A program made the translations under genes and the position numbers. A stretch of 64,000 nt of DNA from Aequorivita marisscotiae. Lineage in GTDB: Bacteria; Bacteroidota; Bacteroidia; Flavobacteriales; Flavobacteriaceae. The notes beneath the pieces are model-generated. The model searched no databases. It was not told the origin of the DNA and worked only from the letters and a program-made list of their open reading frames with translations. This document shows positions 1-8,176 of this stretch, piece after piece (position 1 is the first letter of the stretch; each line of letters starts with the position of its first letter). The stretch covers positions 2,480,001 through 2,544,000 of the forward strand of contig NZ_CP122379.1 in NCBI RefSeq assembly GCF_029814825.1, read 5' to 3'.

Positions 1-2
1 AT

Positions 3-98
3 GCTATTGAGCAACATCCGTCTTTTTTAAAAGTAATTCCTTCTTCTGTTTTAAAAAGCGAAGAAGAACTCAATAAAGAACGACAGTGGCGTTATTAA
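3..98 (+). CDS. C-terminal end of an unidentified protein (cut by window edge)
   Basis: The frame beginning at base 3 is open from the window edge and stops at TAA 96-98, giving 31 residues that end in KERQWRY. The other two forward frames stop within the first 30 bases. The peptide is hydrophilic and charged (KSEEELNKERQ), like the end of a soluble protein. Too little is visible to assign a family. The following 75 bases, up to the convergent membrane-protein gene, show nothing distinctive. Confidence 0.5.
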   Translation, partial: AIEQHPSFLKVIPSSVLKSEEELNKERQWRY

Positions 99-173
99 TA
101 ATCCGTTTAGTTTTATAATGTCGTTTGAGCAAAATCTTGATTAATCATTGTACTGCAATAAGTTAGGGTTTTT

Positions 174-818
174 TTACAGTTCTATTTTCTCTAATTCCTT
201 ATAATTTTTATGAAGTCTTCGTAGTAAGATACCATAAACTATTCGGTAAAATAATAGCACCAATACAACCATTACGATTCCGAAGAGTATTTGGATAGCA
301 AAAAACATACTCATAAATTTTTCCTGTGAAATTTGAGCTACGCCAAAATCCTCCCCCATATACCTAAAAACTAAATCTTGGTTTAAATAATAATAAAAGT
401 TTATACCTATTATTAAAACTATGCTGGCGGTTACATTGTAAACCACAAAATATTTTACAGTTTTCCGAACTCGCAAAATATTCTGCATTAAATCTTTTAC
501 TGAATCTGTAGTTGAAATTTTGCGATAGTTTCTATAAAAGAGAAAAATGAATACCACAAAAACAGAATAATTAATAATATTAACGATAATTAAAACATCG
601 TGTAGCCCAATATCGTCTGTAAATTTTGAACTCGATTCGGGTACCAATAGCGCTAAACAGGTCCAAAATATTATTTCGGCAATACTGATATAAAATATCC
701 ATTTAACAATTGAGGAAGACTTCTTCAGCAGCATACTGTAGATGTCTTTATAGGTTAGCTTCGGTAACTCTTGCTCCGTGCTCTGCCATTGTTTTTTTAG
801 TAATTCTAATTGATCCAT
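174..818 (-). CDS. Four-helix membrane protein, partner of the upstream sigma factor
   Basis: A 214-aa protein with a charged N-terminus (MDQLELLKKQWQ) and four hydrophobic stretches, at roughly residues 38-60, 75-96, 120-143 and 168-195. It looks like an integral inner-membrane protein with both ends in the cytoplasm. It starts 6 bases after the stop of the sigma-factor gene, so the two are probably co-transcribed. A membrane protein directly downstream of an ECF-like sigma factor could be its anti-sigma factor, but no known anti-sigma domain is recognisable. The Leu/Lys/Gln/Trp N-terminal segment could be a sigma-binding region; that is inference only. Confidence 0.75.
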   Translation of the reverse strand: MDQLELLKKQWQSTEQELPKLTYKDIYSMLLKKSSSIVKWIFYISIAEIIFWTCLALLVPESSSKFTDDIGLHDVLIIVNIINYSVFVVFIFLFYRNYRKISTTDSVKDLMQNILRVRKTVKYFVVYNVTASIVLIIGINFYYYLNQDLVFRYMGEDFGVAQISQEKFMSMFFAIQILFGIVMVVLVLLFYRIVYGILLRRLHKNYKELEKIEL

Positions 819-824
819 AGTGGG

Positions 825-1319
825 TTACGGATTTAAAATAGTTCGTAATTTTTCCTTTATTCTGTTCATTTTTACACGTGCATTTACTTCGGTTATACCT
901 AAAGTTTCAGAAATTTCTCTATAATTTTTGTCTTCCAAATAAAGAAAAACCAAGGCTTTGTCAATGTCATTTAAATTTTTAACTGCGCGGTACATTAATT
1001 TAAGTTGTTGTTCTGTAGTATCGTCGTAGGGTATAGCAGAAATTTTAAAACTAACTCCTTCAAAATCCTGTGTTTTAATTGTGCGTTTCGATTTTCGGTA
1101 TAGGGTAATCGCGGTATTCAGTGCCACACGGTACATCCAAGTACTAAACTTAGCATCGCCTCTAAATTTGGGGTATGCGCGCCATAATTGTATGGTTATT
1201 TCTTGAAACAGGTCGTTATGTGCGTCCTGATCATTTGTGTATAACCTACAGATTTTATGTACAATGTTTTGGTTCTCCTCCAATTGGGTTACAAAACTAT
1301 GTTCAAGTTCTTTGTTCAA
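825..1319 (-). CDS. RNA polymerase sigma-70 family (ECF-like) sigma factor
   Basis: This 164-aa protein has the two-domain layout of ECF sigma factors. Region 2 lies at about residues 20-80, with NDLFQEITIQLWRAYPKFRG followed by FSTWMYRVALNTA, the core-binding and -10-recognition helices. Region 4 lies at about 108-160, with a helix-turn-helix in YREISETLGITEVNARVKM. It should direct RNA polymerase to a small regulon. The gene heads a two-gene unit with a four-helix membrane protein 6 bases downstream, the usual place for an anti-sigma factor. The targets cannot be read from this window. Confidence 0.9.
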   Translation of the reverse strand: MNKELEHSFVTQLEENQNIVHKICRLYTNDQDAHNDLFQEITIQLWRAYPKFRGDAKFSTWMYRVALNTAITLYRKSKRTIKTQDFEGVSFKISAIPYDDTTEQQLKLMYRAVKNLNDIDKALVFLYLEDKNYREISETLGITEVNARVKMNRIKEKLRTILNP

Positions 1320-1432
1320 TGGTTTTTTTGTTGCTATTTAATTAGTGCTTATTTACAGAAGTTTGTTACAAAAATCCTAAAAAATACCCTAACTTCACTC
1401 AGGATGAGTAACTTTATAGAAATTTAAATAGC

Positions 1433-2713
1433 ATGAATATTCCCGAAACTAACCTACCGCGAATAGTAGTGATAGGGGGCGGATTTGCTGGCATTTCTTT
1501 TATAAAAAAGCTTCGCAAGGCAAAGGTTCAAATTGTACTTTTTGACCGACATAATTACCACACTTTCCAACCTTTACTTTATCAGGTCTCTACTGCGGGG
1601 CTCGAGCCCGATTCAATAGCCTATCCGCTTCGTAAGATTTTTAGAAATAACTTCGATTTTCACTTTCGAATGGCGGAAGTTGAAAATATTAATTCAGAAA
1701 CCAATATCATTTCTACTTCTATTGGTAGCCTGCATTTTGATTATTTAGTAATTGCAACAGGAACGCGTACAAATTTCTTTGGCAATGAAAATATTGCCCA
1801 AAACAGTATGCCAATGAAAACAGTGCCACAAGCGCTTAATATTCGAAGTTTAATGCTTCAAAATATAGAGAAAGCAGATATCACCGCCGATGAAAGAGAA
1901 AGAAAACGGCTTTTAAATTTTGTTATTGCTGGGGCTGGTCCAACTGGCGTAGAATTAGCTGGAGCTTTGGCCGAATTTAGAAAAGGAATTCTAGAACATG
2001 ATTATCCCGAACTGGATGAGGACGAAATGTTCGTGCACCTTATTGAAGGTCAAGACAGAGTACTACCCCCCATGAGCGAAGAGGTTTCTGCAAAGGCGCA
2101 CAAATTTCTCGAAAAACTCGGCGTGCAAATTCATCTAAAAACTTTTATAAGCGATTATGACGGCCAAACCGTTACAACTAAAGATGGCAACAAGCTCGAA
2201 ACGGCTACATTTATCTGGGCAGCTGGTGTTACTGGAGCACCCGTTCAGGGTATAAAAGGCGAAGCATTTGTAGAAAGAGCCAATCGTTATCGCGTAGACG
2301 AATTCAACAAAATAATGGGATATAAAAATATCTTCGCTTTGGGAGATATAGCTCTAATGGAAACCGAGGAATATCCAAAAGGCCATCCGCAGGTTGCGCA
2401 GCCCGCGATACAGCAGGGAAAACATTTAGGTAAAAACTTTAATAAAATGCTCAAAGACAATAAAATGGAACCCTTTAAATATTTTGATAAAGGAACCATG
2501 GCTACCGTTGGTAGAAATAAAGCGGTGGTAGATATTGGAAAATTGCATTTTGGCGGAGCGATTGCCTGGTTTTTATGGATGTTTGTACACCTTTGGTTTT
2601 TAGTGGGATTTAGAAATAGAGTGGTAACATTTTTTAATTGGACTTACAGTTACATAAATTACGATCGAGCAGCACGATTAATAATCAGACCTTTTAAACA
2701 AAACAATACATAA
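1433..2713 (+). CDS. ndh: NAD(P)/FAD-dependent oxidoreductase, type II NADH dehydrogenase
   Basis: This 426-aa flavoprotein oxidises NADH and passes electrons to menaquinone without pumping protons, at the inner face of the cytoplasmic membrane. The FAD-binding Rossmann motif VVIGGGFAG sits at residues 12-20. A second dinucleotide motif, VIAGAGPTGVELAG, at about 162-176 binds NADH. The FAD contact ALGDIA lies near residue 303. The C-terminus has a hydrophobic segment (AIAWFLWMFVHLWFLVG, about 376-392) typical of the membrane-anchoring tail of NDH-2. Length and domain order fit the family. It is a single gene facing a convergent small gene. Confidence 0.92.
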   Translation: MNIPETNLPRIVVIGGGFAGISFIKKLRKAKVQIVLFDRHNYHTFQPLLYQVSTAGLEPDSIAYPLRKIFRNNFDFHFRMAEVENINSETNIISTSIGSLHFDYLVIATGTRTNFFGNENIAQNSMPMKTVPQALNIRSLMLQNIEKADITADERERKRLLNFVIAGAGPTGVELAGALAEFRKGILEHDYPELDEDEMFVHLIEGQDRVLPPMSEEVSAKAHKFLEKLGVQIHLKTFISDYDGQTVTTKDGNKLETATFIWAAGVTGAPVQGIKGEAFVERANRYRVDEFNKIMGYKNIFALGDIALMETEEYPKGHPQVAQPAIQQGKHLGKNFNKMLKDNKMEPFKYFDKGTMATVGRNKAVVDIGKLHFGGAIAWFLWMFVHLWFLVGFRNRVVTFFNWTYSYINYDRAARLIIRPFKQNNT

Positions 2714-2764
2714 CTTCAATTTGAAAAAAGTATAGATAACCACTATTTACAGGGTAAAAAAAAT

Positions 2765-3100
2765 TTATTGCATCTTTACCGAAATTGGCCCGCCGTGAGA
2801 AACCCAACCGCCGCCAATTTCATCAATGTTTACATCCAGCTTATCGGAAGTTTCGATTTTGGTTAAATTAACTTTTAGCGATTCATAGGCGTCTATTTTT
2901 TTTAAGTTTACATTTAATCCGTCACTGGTGTTTATGTCAACCAGCCGAACGTCCATTACATTGCTTGCCGGTAGCGCCACTGTTTTTTCCTTTGAATTGG
3001 CATAAGCCGACGGAAAAACATTAAAATCTTTTGCAACATTTATAGTTAAACAAATGGCAATAATGGTTAAAACTGTTTTGGTGTAATTGTCTGTTTTCAT
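2765..3100 (-). CDS. Small exported protein with 13-residue repeats
   Basis: This 111-aa protein begins with a charged N-terminus and a hydrophobic stretch (TVLTIIAICLTINVA, about residues 9-23), suggesting a signal peptide or single anchor. From about residue 49 it consists of four imperfect 13-residue repeats that begin MDVRLVDINTSDG, LNVNLKKIDAYES, LKVNLTKIETSDK and LDVNIDEIGGGWV. The alternating V-x-L/I pattern suggests stacked beta strands. It ends in a Gly/His-rich tail. I recognise no family. It stands alone, convergent with ndh, about 50 bases upstream of the cyclase gene stop. Confidence 0.7.
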   Translation of the reverse strand: MKTDNYTKTVLTIIAICLTINVAKDFNVFPSAYANSKEKTVALPASNVMDVRLVDINTSDGLNVNLKKIDAYESLKVNLTKIETSDKLDVNIDEIGGGWVSHGGPISVKMQ

Positions 3101-3156
3101 ATTGTGAGAATTTAAAAATTACTTAAGTGAAATTTAGAAACGAGCACAAAAGTTAG

Positions 3157-4272
3157 TTATTTTTTTAAGTAGGTAACCAATTCAATTTCTTCGCTTTTGC
3201 CCCGTAGTTTTTCTTTTCCCAGCTCTTTTTTCACCACGCCTTTGGGTAGTTTGTAGGCAATATCTGCAAACTGTTTTGAAGCTAATATTTCAACATCCAG
3301 TTCGTTACACATTGTCTGAATGCGCGATGTAGTGTTTAAAACATCGCCCGAAAAAGCAATGTCGCGTTTTATCTGTCCTATTTCTCCAACCATTACGGTT
3401 CCGTAATGTAGGCCAACCTTAAACTCAGGAATTATGCCGTATCGTTTTAAGTATTTAGGTGTTTTATAGGCAATTATCTTTTTCATACTATAGAAGCATT
3501 GCACGGCATTTCCGTGTTTAAGACCCCATTTCATTTTCCAAGACACAACTACTTCGTCCCCGACATATTGATAAACTTCACCTCGGGTTTGTACAATTGC
3601 GGGCGCTATATGTCTAAAAAAATCCTTCAAAAAATTAAAATATTTTTCTTCGCCCAAACTTTCGGCAATACCCGTGGCATTTTTAATATCTGCAAACATA
3701 AAAATTCGGCGTTCGTGCTTGGGTCTAAAATACTTTCCCAAGAGATAATCAGGAAAAACCCCTGGGCCATATTTATCGTTGACCATTAAAACAATTAAGG
3801 TTACCAAAACGATAAAAAGCCAAATAACGTAATTTTTTATAAACAACCAGGAACCGAAGAAAAAGAGTGTTTCCTGAAGTACTTGAAACGTATAAAAAGG
3901 AACGCCTAAATCGCTGCTTTTAATGTATAATGCGCCAAGAGAGCCCACAAGAAAGGCGGTTATTGTATACGCAATTATTAAATAGAGTAGGGCTTTCCAA
4001 AAAACCAAACGCCGAAGCCAGCGTTCCATCAGGTTTACCGTTACTATGCCCCCAATGAGACCTGCGGAAACAGCAACTATTAAATTGGCCATTACTGCCG
4101 AATATAAATCGTAGCTAGAACTTAGTACACCGTTACTTTTTAGCGTGATGAATTCATAAAAAAACATCACATTCGAGATTAGGACCCAAGTTAGTAAAAT
4201 CCAAAAAGCGCGGCGGGTATAAAACCAAAGCTGACGCTTTGTGTACCTTGCAAAATGCGGTTTAATAGCCAT
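3157..4272 (-). CDS. Membrane-anchored class III adenylate/guanylate cyclase
   Basis: A 371-aa protein. The N-terminal half has about four transmembrane helices (around residues 15-37, 62-83, 88-115 and 130-165). The C-terminal half, from about residue 190, is a class III cyclase domain. The metal-binding aspartates appear in FMFADIKNATG and in YQYVGDEVVVSW, and DVLNTTSRIQ matches the conserved transition-state Asn region. It probably makes a cyclic nucleotide at the membrane; ATP or GTP preference cannot be settled by eye. Its start codon abuts the stop of the DUF1801 gene at base 4272, so the two are likely co-transcribed. Confidence 0.88.
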   Translation of the reverse strand: MAIKPHFARYTKRQLWFYTRRAFWILLTWVLISNVMFFYEFITLKSNGVLSSSYDLYSAVMANLIVAVSAGLIGGIVTVNLMERWLRRLVFWKALLYLIIAYTITAFLVGSLGALYIKSSDLGVPFYTFQVLQETLFFFGSWLFIKNYVIWLFIVLVTLIVLMVNDKYGPGVFPDYLLGKYFRPKHERRIFMFADIKNATGIAESLGEEKYFNFLKDFFRHIAPAIVQTRGEVYQYVGDEVVVSWKMKWGLKHGNAVQCFYSMKKIIAYKTPKYLKRYGIIPEFKVGLHYGTVMVGEIGQIKRDIAFSGDVLNTTSRIQTMCNELDVEILASKQFADIAYKLPKGVVKKELGKEKLRGKSEEIELVTYLKK

Positions 4273-4868
4273 TAACAGTTTTTGTATTTATCGTGAAGCC
4301 CAACCCCTTTTTTAATCATGGGAATACTTTTTTGTAATCTACTTTGTTGCGTTGCTTCACGTTTTGCCTCAGCTATATATTGCGAATACTCACGTTGTTT
4401 GCCGGGCGTAAGTTTTTGAAAATTTGCTTTCAAGGTAGCATCATTTTCAAAAGCGTTTTTTAGAATTTCAGGAATTACAACACTTTTTCCACGCACTGGC
4501 TTTACTTCCTTGCCAGCTTTTGAATTGGCAATGGCTTCTTCTACATATTCCAAAACAATTTTGGAATCTATCGTGTCGTCCGGTTCAATGCGCCATTGCC
4601 GAAGGGCTTTGGTTACGCCTTCTTGCGCATTAATTAATTTATGGTGTGGATCTTTCAAAAACACCCCTTGATGAAACCACAGTGCTATGTGGTTTTTAAA
4701 TTCGGCCATACCAACTATCAATTTGCCGTTAAGCGTATATGTTGGTTTGCCCCACTTTAGCTTTTCTTTAAGTTCCGTTTTTAACATAATTTCACGAAGC
4801 TGTTGCAGTTTTTCTTTCCATTGGGATTGCTTTTTAAAGAAGGCATCAACTTTTTCTAAATTGGTCAT
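4272..4868 (-). CDS. DUF1801 / YdeI family protein
   Basis: This 198-aa soluble protein has an N-terminal DUF1801 (YdhG-type) domain at residues 1-110, recognisable from KLKWGKPTYTLNGKLIVGM and IALWFHQGVFLKDP. Its C-terminal YdeI-type helical region, about 130-185, contains LTPGKQREYSQYIAEAKR and the basic ending seen in YdeI/OmpD-associated proteins. The biochemical role of the family is not established. It starts in an AT-rich intergenic stretch and overlaps the downstream cyclase start by one base. Confidence 0.85.
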   Translation of the reverse strand: MTNLEKVDAFFKKQSQWKEKLQQLREIMLKTELKEKLKWGKPTYTLNGKLIVGMAEFKNHIALWFHQGVFLKDPHHKLINAQEGVTKALRQWRIEPDDTIDSKIVLEYVEEAIANSKAGKEVKPVRGKSVVIPEILKNAFENDATLKANFQKLTPGKQREYSQYIAEAKREATQQSRLQKSIPMIKKGVGLHDKYKNC

Positions 4869-4939
4869 TTGGTGTTTATTTTTTCCGAAGATACAATTTA
4901 CTGCTTTCTTTTATTAATAGTGAAATCTTAAAATTTAGT

Positions 4940-5010
4940 ACAGTTGGGCATTAAAATTTTACAGTTCGGTTTCTTTTTTGCTGAAAATTTAAGCCGAAAC
5001 TCAATCTTTG
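4940..5010 (+). promoter_or_regulatory. LytTR-type double operator and -7 element of the TonB receptor gene
   Basis: Two 9-bp direct repeats, ACAGTTGGG (4940-4948) and ACAGTTCGG (4961-4969), are separated by 12 bp. Both fit the published AgrA/LytTR half-site form [TA][AC][CA]GTTN[AG][TG], and the spacing fits LytTR dimers. A -7-like element AATCTTTG (5003-5010; consensus TAnnTTTG) starts 34 bp after the second repeat, and the start codon follows at 5038. The same layout recurs at 7197 and 9509. The likely binding protein is the LytTR regulator encoded at 10614. The repeats are seen; the binding is inferred. Confidence 0.65.
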
Positions 5011-5037
5011 ACCTGAAAATATAAATCAACCTATTTT

Positions 5038-7191
5038 ATGAAAATTTCAATTATCACTTTTATATTTCTTGCTTTTCCCAGTATATTTTTTGGACAAAGT
5101 CTTATTTCGGGAACCGTTTTAGATTCAAAAGGAACGCCAATTTTTGGTGCGAACGTTTATTTGGAAGGTGCGTACGATGGCAACACTACTGACGAGCATG
5201 GTAAATTTATCTTTGAAACTTTCGAAACGGGCGTACAAACCTTGGCTGTTTCATATATATCATTTGAAGCTTCAAAAACAATAAGCGACGTTTCAAAAAT
5301 GCAGGATCTTAAAATAATACTCCGCGAGGACGTTAATTCTTTAGAAACCGTAACTATTTCGGCAGGCTCCTTTTCGGCGGGGGATAACAGCAAAATTTCG
5401 GTTTTAAAACCTTTAGACATTGTAACTACGGCAAATGCCTTGGGCGATTTTGTAGGAGCATTGCAAACGCTGCCCGGAACTACGACCGTTGCAGAAGATG
5501 GCCGACTCTTTGTTCGTGGGGGCGATGCAGACGAAACTCAAATTTTTATTGACGAAATTCGCGTTTTTACACCCTATTCGCCAACCACAAACAACGTTCC
5601 TACACGCGGTCGCTACAGTCCTTTTTTGTTTGATGGTATCTCCTTTTCTACCGGTGGGTATTCTGCTGAATACGGGCAGGCACTTTCCTCGGTTTTACTT
5701 TTAAATACCATTGACGAACCTGCGCAAGAAAAAACAGATATTTCTATTATGACTGTGGGTGGTGGATTGGGCCATACCGAAAAGTGGAAGAATAGTTCGT
5801 TAAGCCTGAATGCCACATATATAAATATGGCGCCTTATATGGCAGTCTTTCCCGATAGAAATGATTGGACCAAACCTTTTAAAACCACTGCAGGTGAAGC
5901 CGTTTTTCGGCAGCGAATAGGCGATGGGCTTTTAAAAGTATACGGCGCTTTTGATGCTTCCAATTTTGAACTTACACAAGAAGATATCAATAACCCAATG
6001 GGCACACGATTTAAACTGAACAATAAAAACTTTTATACGAATGCCAGTTATTCTAAAATGTTAAACAATAATTGGACAATTTTTGGCGGAGGAAGTTATA
6101 CCCTCGGAAATACTAAACTTGGCATTGATGAAACTGCCATTAAAGATGTTGAAAACTCAGCCCACATAAAATTGAAATTAAAAAAACGCTTCAACAACCG
6201 CTTTATCTTGAATTTTGGTGCCGAACAACTTACGACCGATTTTAACGAAAACTATAAGGTGACAGATTTTGATACAAAAGTAGGTTTTAACAATACTATT
6301 TGGGCGGCTTTTACCGAAGCCGATATTATTTTTTCGCGAAAGCTTGCATTAAAACTGGGACTTCGAGGGGAATATAGCAATTTGTTCAAAGAATATACCG
6401 TATCGCCACGTGCATCTTTTGCCTTTAAAACCGGTAAAAACAGCCAGCTTTCCTTGGCCTACGGCGATTTCTTTCAGCAACCTGAGAGCGAGGTGTTAAA
6501 ATTCGATCATTCACTAAAAGCGCAGCATACCCAGCACTATATTTTGAATTATCAATACGCCGCAAAAAACAGAATCTTCCGAGCAGAAATTTATAGGAAA
6601 CAATACGATAAGCTTGTAACCTACAATGACGAATTTCCTGATAACAATAGCACTTTTAAAAGTGATGGGAATGGGTATGCGCAAGGGCTGGACTTATTTT
6701 GGCGCGATAATGAAAGTTTAAACAATATAGATTATTGGGTGAGCTATTCATATTTAGATACCCAGCGTAAATATAAAAATTACCCCGTTAAAGCTACGCC
6801 CAACTTCGCAAATACCCATAACCTTTCGGTCGTGGCAAAATACTGGATTGACAATTGGAAAAGTCAAATAGGTTTTAGTTATCAATACGGTAGTGGTCGG
6901 TCATACACAGATTTAAACACATCTGGTTTTCTTCAAAATAAGACTAAGAGTTATAACAGTCTAAGTTTAAACTGGGCGTATTTAATATCGCAGCAACAAA
7001 TACTTTACGTGTCGGTAAACAATGTTTTGGCCACTAAGAATGTAAATGGCTACCAATATGCAAATACCCCGGATGCCAACGGAACTTTTGCAAGGAGGGA
7101 ATTACTGCCAGCGGCAGACCAATTCTTTTTTGTTGGTTTTTTCTGGACCATTAGTGATGACGGAAAAGACAATCAGTTAGATAATTTATAA
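5038..7191 (+). CDS. TonB-dependent outer-membrane receptor
   Basis: A 717-aa outer-membrane protein. Residues 1-19 form a signal peptide ending near IFFGQS. About 22-100 is a carboxypeptidase-like regulatory domain (LISGTVLDSKGTPIFGANVY). The plug follows at about 115-225 (LQTLPGTTTVAEDGRLFVRG and GGDADETQIFIDE), then a beta barrel with many aromatic-ended strands. It should import a TonB-energised ligand, but the substrate cannot be read from sequence. No SusD partner is adjacent, so a glycan system is not indicated. It lies directly behind a LytTR-type operator shared with the downstream signalling genes. Confidence 0.9.
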   Translation: MKISIITFIFLAFPSIFFGQSLISGTVLDSKGTPIFGANVYLEGAYDGNTTDEHGKFIFETFETGVQTLAVSYISFEASKTISDVSKMQDLKIILREDVNSLETVTISAGSFSAGDNSKISVLKPLDIVTTANALGDFVGALQTLPGTTTVAEDGRLFVRGGDADETQIFIDEIRVFTPYSPTTNNVPTRGRYSPFLFDGISFSTGGYSAEYGQALSSVLLLNTIDEPAQEKTDISIMTVGGGLGHTEKWKNSSLSLNATYINMAPYMAVFPDRNDWTKPFKTTAGEAVFRQRIGDGLLKVYGAFDASNFELTQEDINNPMGTRFKLNNKNFYTNASYSKMLNNNWTIFGGGSYTLGNTKLGIDETAIKDVENSAHIKLKLKKRFNNRFILNFGAEQLTTDFNENYKVTDFDTKVGFNNTIWAAFTEADIIFSRKLALKLGLRGEYSNLFKEYTVSPRASFAFKTGKNSQLSLAYGDFFQQPESEVLKFDHSLKAQHTQHYILNYQYAAKNRIFRAEIYRKQYDKLVTYNDEFPDNNSTFKSDGNGYAQGLDLFWRDNESLNNIDYWVSYSYLDTQRKYKNYPVKATPNFANTHNLSVVAKYWIDNWKSQIGFSYQYGSGRSYTDLNTSGFLQNKTKSYNSLSLNWAYLISQQQILYVSVNNVLATKNVNGYQYANTPDANGTFARRELLPAADQFFFVGFFWTISDDGKDNQLDNL

Positions 7192-7196
7192 TTGGT

Positions 7197-7267
7197 ACAA
7201 TTCAGCCGTGAAATATGACAGTTCGGTTTTTCAATTTTTGAAAACTAACAATTCTAAAGGAAATTTG
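7197..7267 (+). promoter_or_regulatory. LytTR-type double operator and -7 element of the kinase operon
   Basis: Repeats ACAATTCAG (7197-7205) and ACAGTTCGG (7218-7226) again start 21 bp apart. The second is identical to the downstream half-site at 4961, and the first differs from the LytTR consensus at one position. A -7-like GAAATTTG (7260-7267) begins 34 bp after the second repeat, exactly as at 5003 and 9572. The next sensible start codon is ATG 7298. A 12-bp identity with the 4961 region (ACAGTTCGGTTT) also links the two promoters. Confidence 0.6.
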
Positions 7268-7297
7268 AACTCAATAGTAACAATTAAAACCAAAGTC

Positions 7298-7405
7298 ATG
7301 TTAGGAATTCTTTTAAAAAAACGAAATAGAGGAAAGACTTTAAAAGTCTTGCTTTTAACAAGTGTTCTTCTTTTAATAGGAGGGATAATTATGCTTCTAT
7401 TTTAA
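7298..7405 (+). CDS. 35-aa single-helix membrane peptide
   Basis: From ATG 7298 this frame encodes 35 residues: a basic head (LLKKRNRGKTLKVL) followed by a strongly hydrophobic segment (LLLTSVLLLIGGIIMLLF) running to the stop. It is a typical small inner-membrane peptide with the N-terminus in the cytoplasm. An upstream GTG at 7208 would add 30 residues, but it would put the operator and -7 element inside the coding region, so the ATG is preferred. It heads the TPR protein/histidine kinase unit. Function unknown; it could modulate the kinase. Confidence 0.55.
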   Translation: MLGILLKKRNRGKTLKVLLLTSVLLLIGGIIMLLF

Positions 7406-7442
7406 AACTAAACTAAAAGTCAACAAATTAAATCTAGAAATT

Positions 7443-8102
7443 ATGCAAAATGTAGTTACTTATTTACTTATCTTTTTTACGACCTTGATTGTGCAAGGAC
7501 AAACAGATGTTGCAGTTAATCAAGCTGTTTCACCAACCAAATACCAGCAAGGTATGCGAAAAGCTTTTCAGCTTTGGCAGGAAAACAATTCGTGGGAAGC
7601 GGCCAACGTGTTTGAACGCATTGCAGTGGCAGAGCCCGACAACTGGTTGCCGCCTTATTATGTGGCGCAAATAAATGTAATAAACAGCTTTACTGAAAAA
7701 GATGGAACCAAACTAAAAGCTCAATTAGATAAGGCACAAAATTTTATAAATGATGCTACCGCAATTTCTAAAGACAATCCGGATTTACTGGTTTTACAAG
7801 CGCAGTTATACACAGCTTGGATTGTTTTTGACGGACAAAAATACGGCATGAAATATTCGGCAAAAGCTTCCGAATTATACGGTAAAGCATTAGCACTGGC
7901 GCCCGATAACCCGCGTATTATATTGGCAAAGGCCGAATGGGATATGGGCGGCGCAAGGTATTTTGGCCAATCGTTAGAACCATATTGTAAAGACATTCAA
8001 CGGGCGATAGATCTTTTTGCTACCTTTAAACCTGCGGGCGAATTCTACCCTTCGTACGGGGCCGAACGGGCTAAGCAAGTTAAAGCTGAAAGTTGTAACT
8101 AA
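7443..8102 (+). CDS. Exported TPR-like protein
   Basis: A 219-aa protein with a signal peptide (MQNVVTYLLIFFTTLIVQGQ) and alpha-helical repeats of TPR type, for example ANVFERIAVAEPDNWLPPYY (about 60-80) and ASELYGKALALAPDNPRIIL (about 142-162). It should be periplasmic or surface-exposed and probably binds another protein. It starts 37 bases after the small membrane peptide and precedes the histidine kinase by 74 bases, with a perfect 14-bp stem-loop in between. It could sense or dock a partner for the kinase; that is inference from position. Confidence 0.75.
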   Translation: MQNVVTYLLIFFTTLIVQGQTDVAVNQAVSPTKYQQGMRKAFQLWQENNSWEAANVFERIAVAEPDNWLPPYYVAQINVINSFTEKDGTKLKAQLDKAQNFINDATAISKDNPDLLVLQAQLYTAWIVFDGQKYGMKYSAKASELYGKALALAPDNPRIILAKAEWDMGGARYFGQSLEPYCKDIQRAIDLFATFKPAGEFYPSYGAERAKQVKAESCN

Positions 8103-8114
8103 CACTGTATACTA

Positions 8115-8153
8115 CAAATACACGAATACTTTTACCACCTATTCGTGTATTTG
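8115..8153. repeat. Perfect 14-bp inverted repeat (CACGAAT-type)
   Basis: CAAATACACGAATA (8115-8128) pairs perfectly with TATTCGTGTATTTG (8140-8153) around an 11-base loop. No T-tract follows, so it is a weak terminator at best and may process or stabilise the mRNA between the TPR and kinase genes. Its core resembles the terminator at 37303-37354 (ACCACGAATACAC), so both may belong to one dispersed repeat family. Confidence 0.7.
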
Positions 8154-8176
8154 CAGTTAATAAAAGAAAAATTATA

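Noticed and set aside
180..190. Idea that HELTH of the DUF4157 domain is itself the toxin active site (residue numbers of the 644-aa protein)
   Set aside because: HELTH is part of DUF4157 in most members, where it is shared by many unrelated payloads; the C-terminal HEYIH with a downstream Glu is the better catalytic candidate.
7208..7297. GTG start at 7208 for the small membrane peptide
   Set aside because: It would place the operator half-site and the -7 element inside the coding sequence; the residues before ATG 7298 show no signal or conservation hint.
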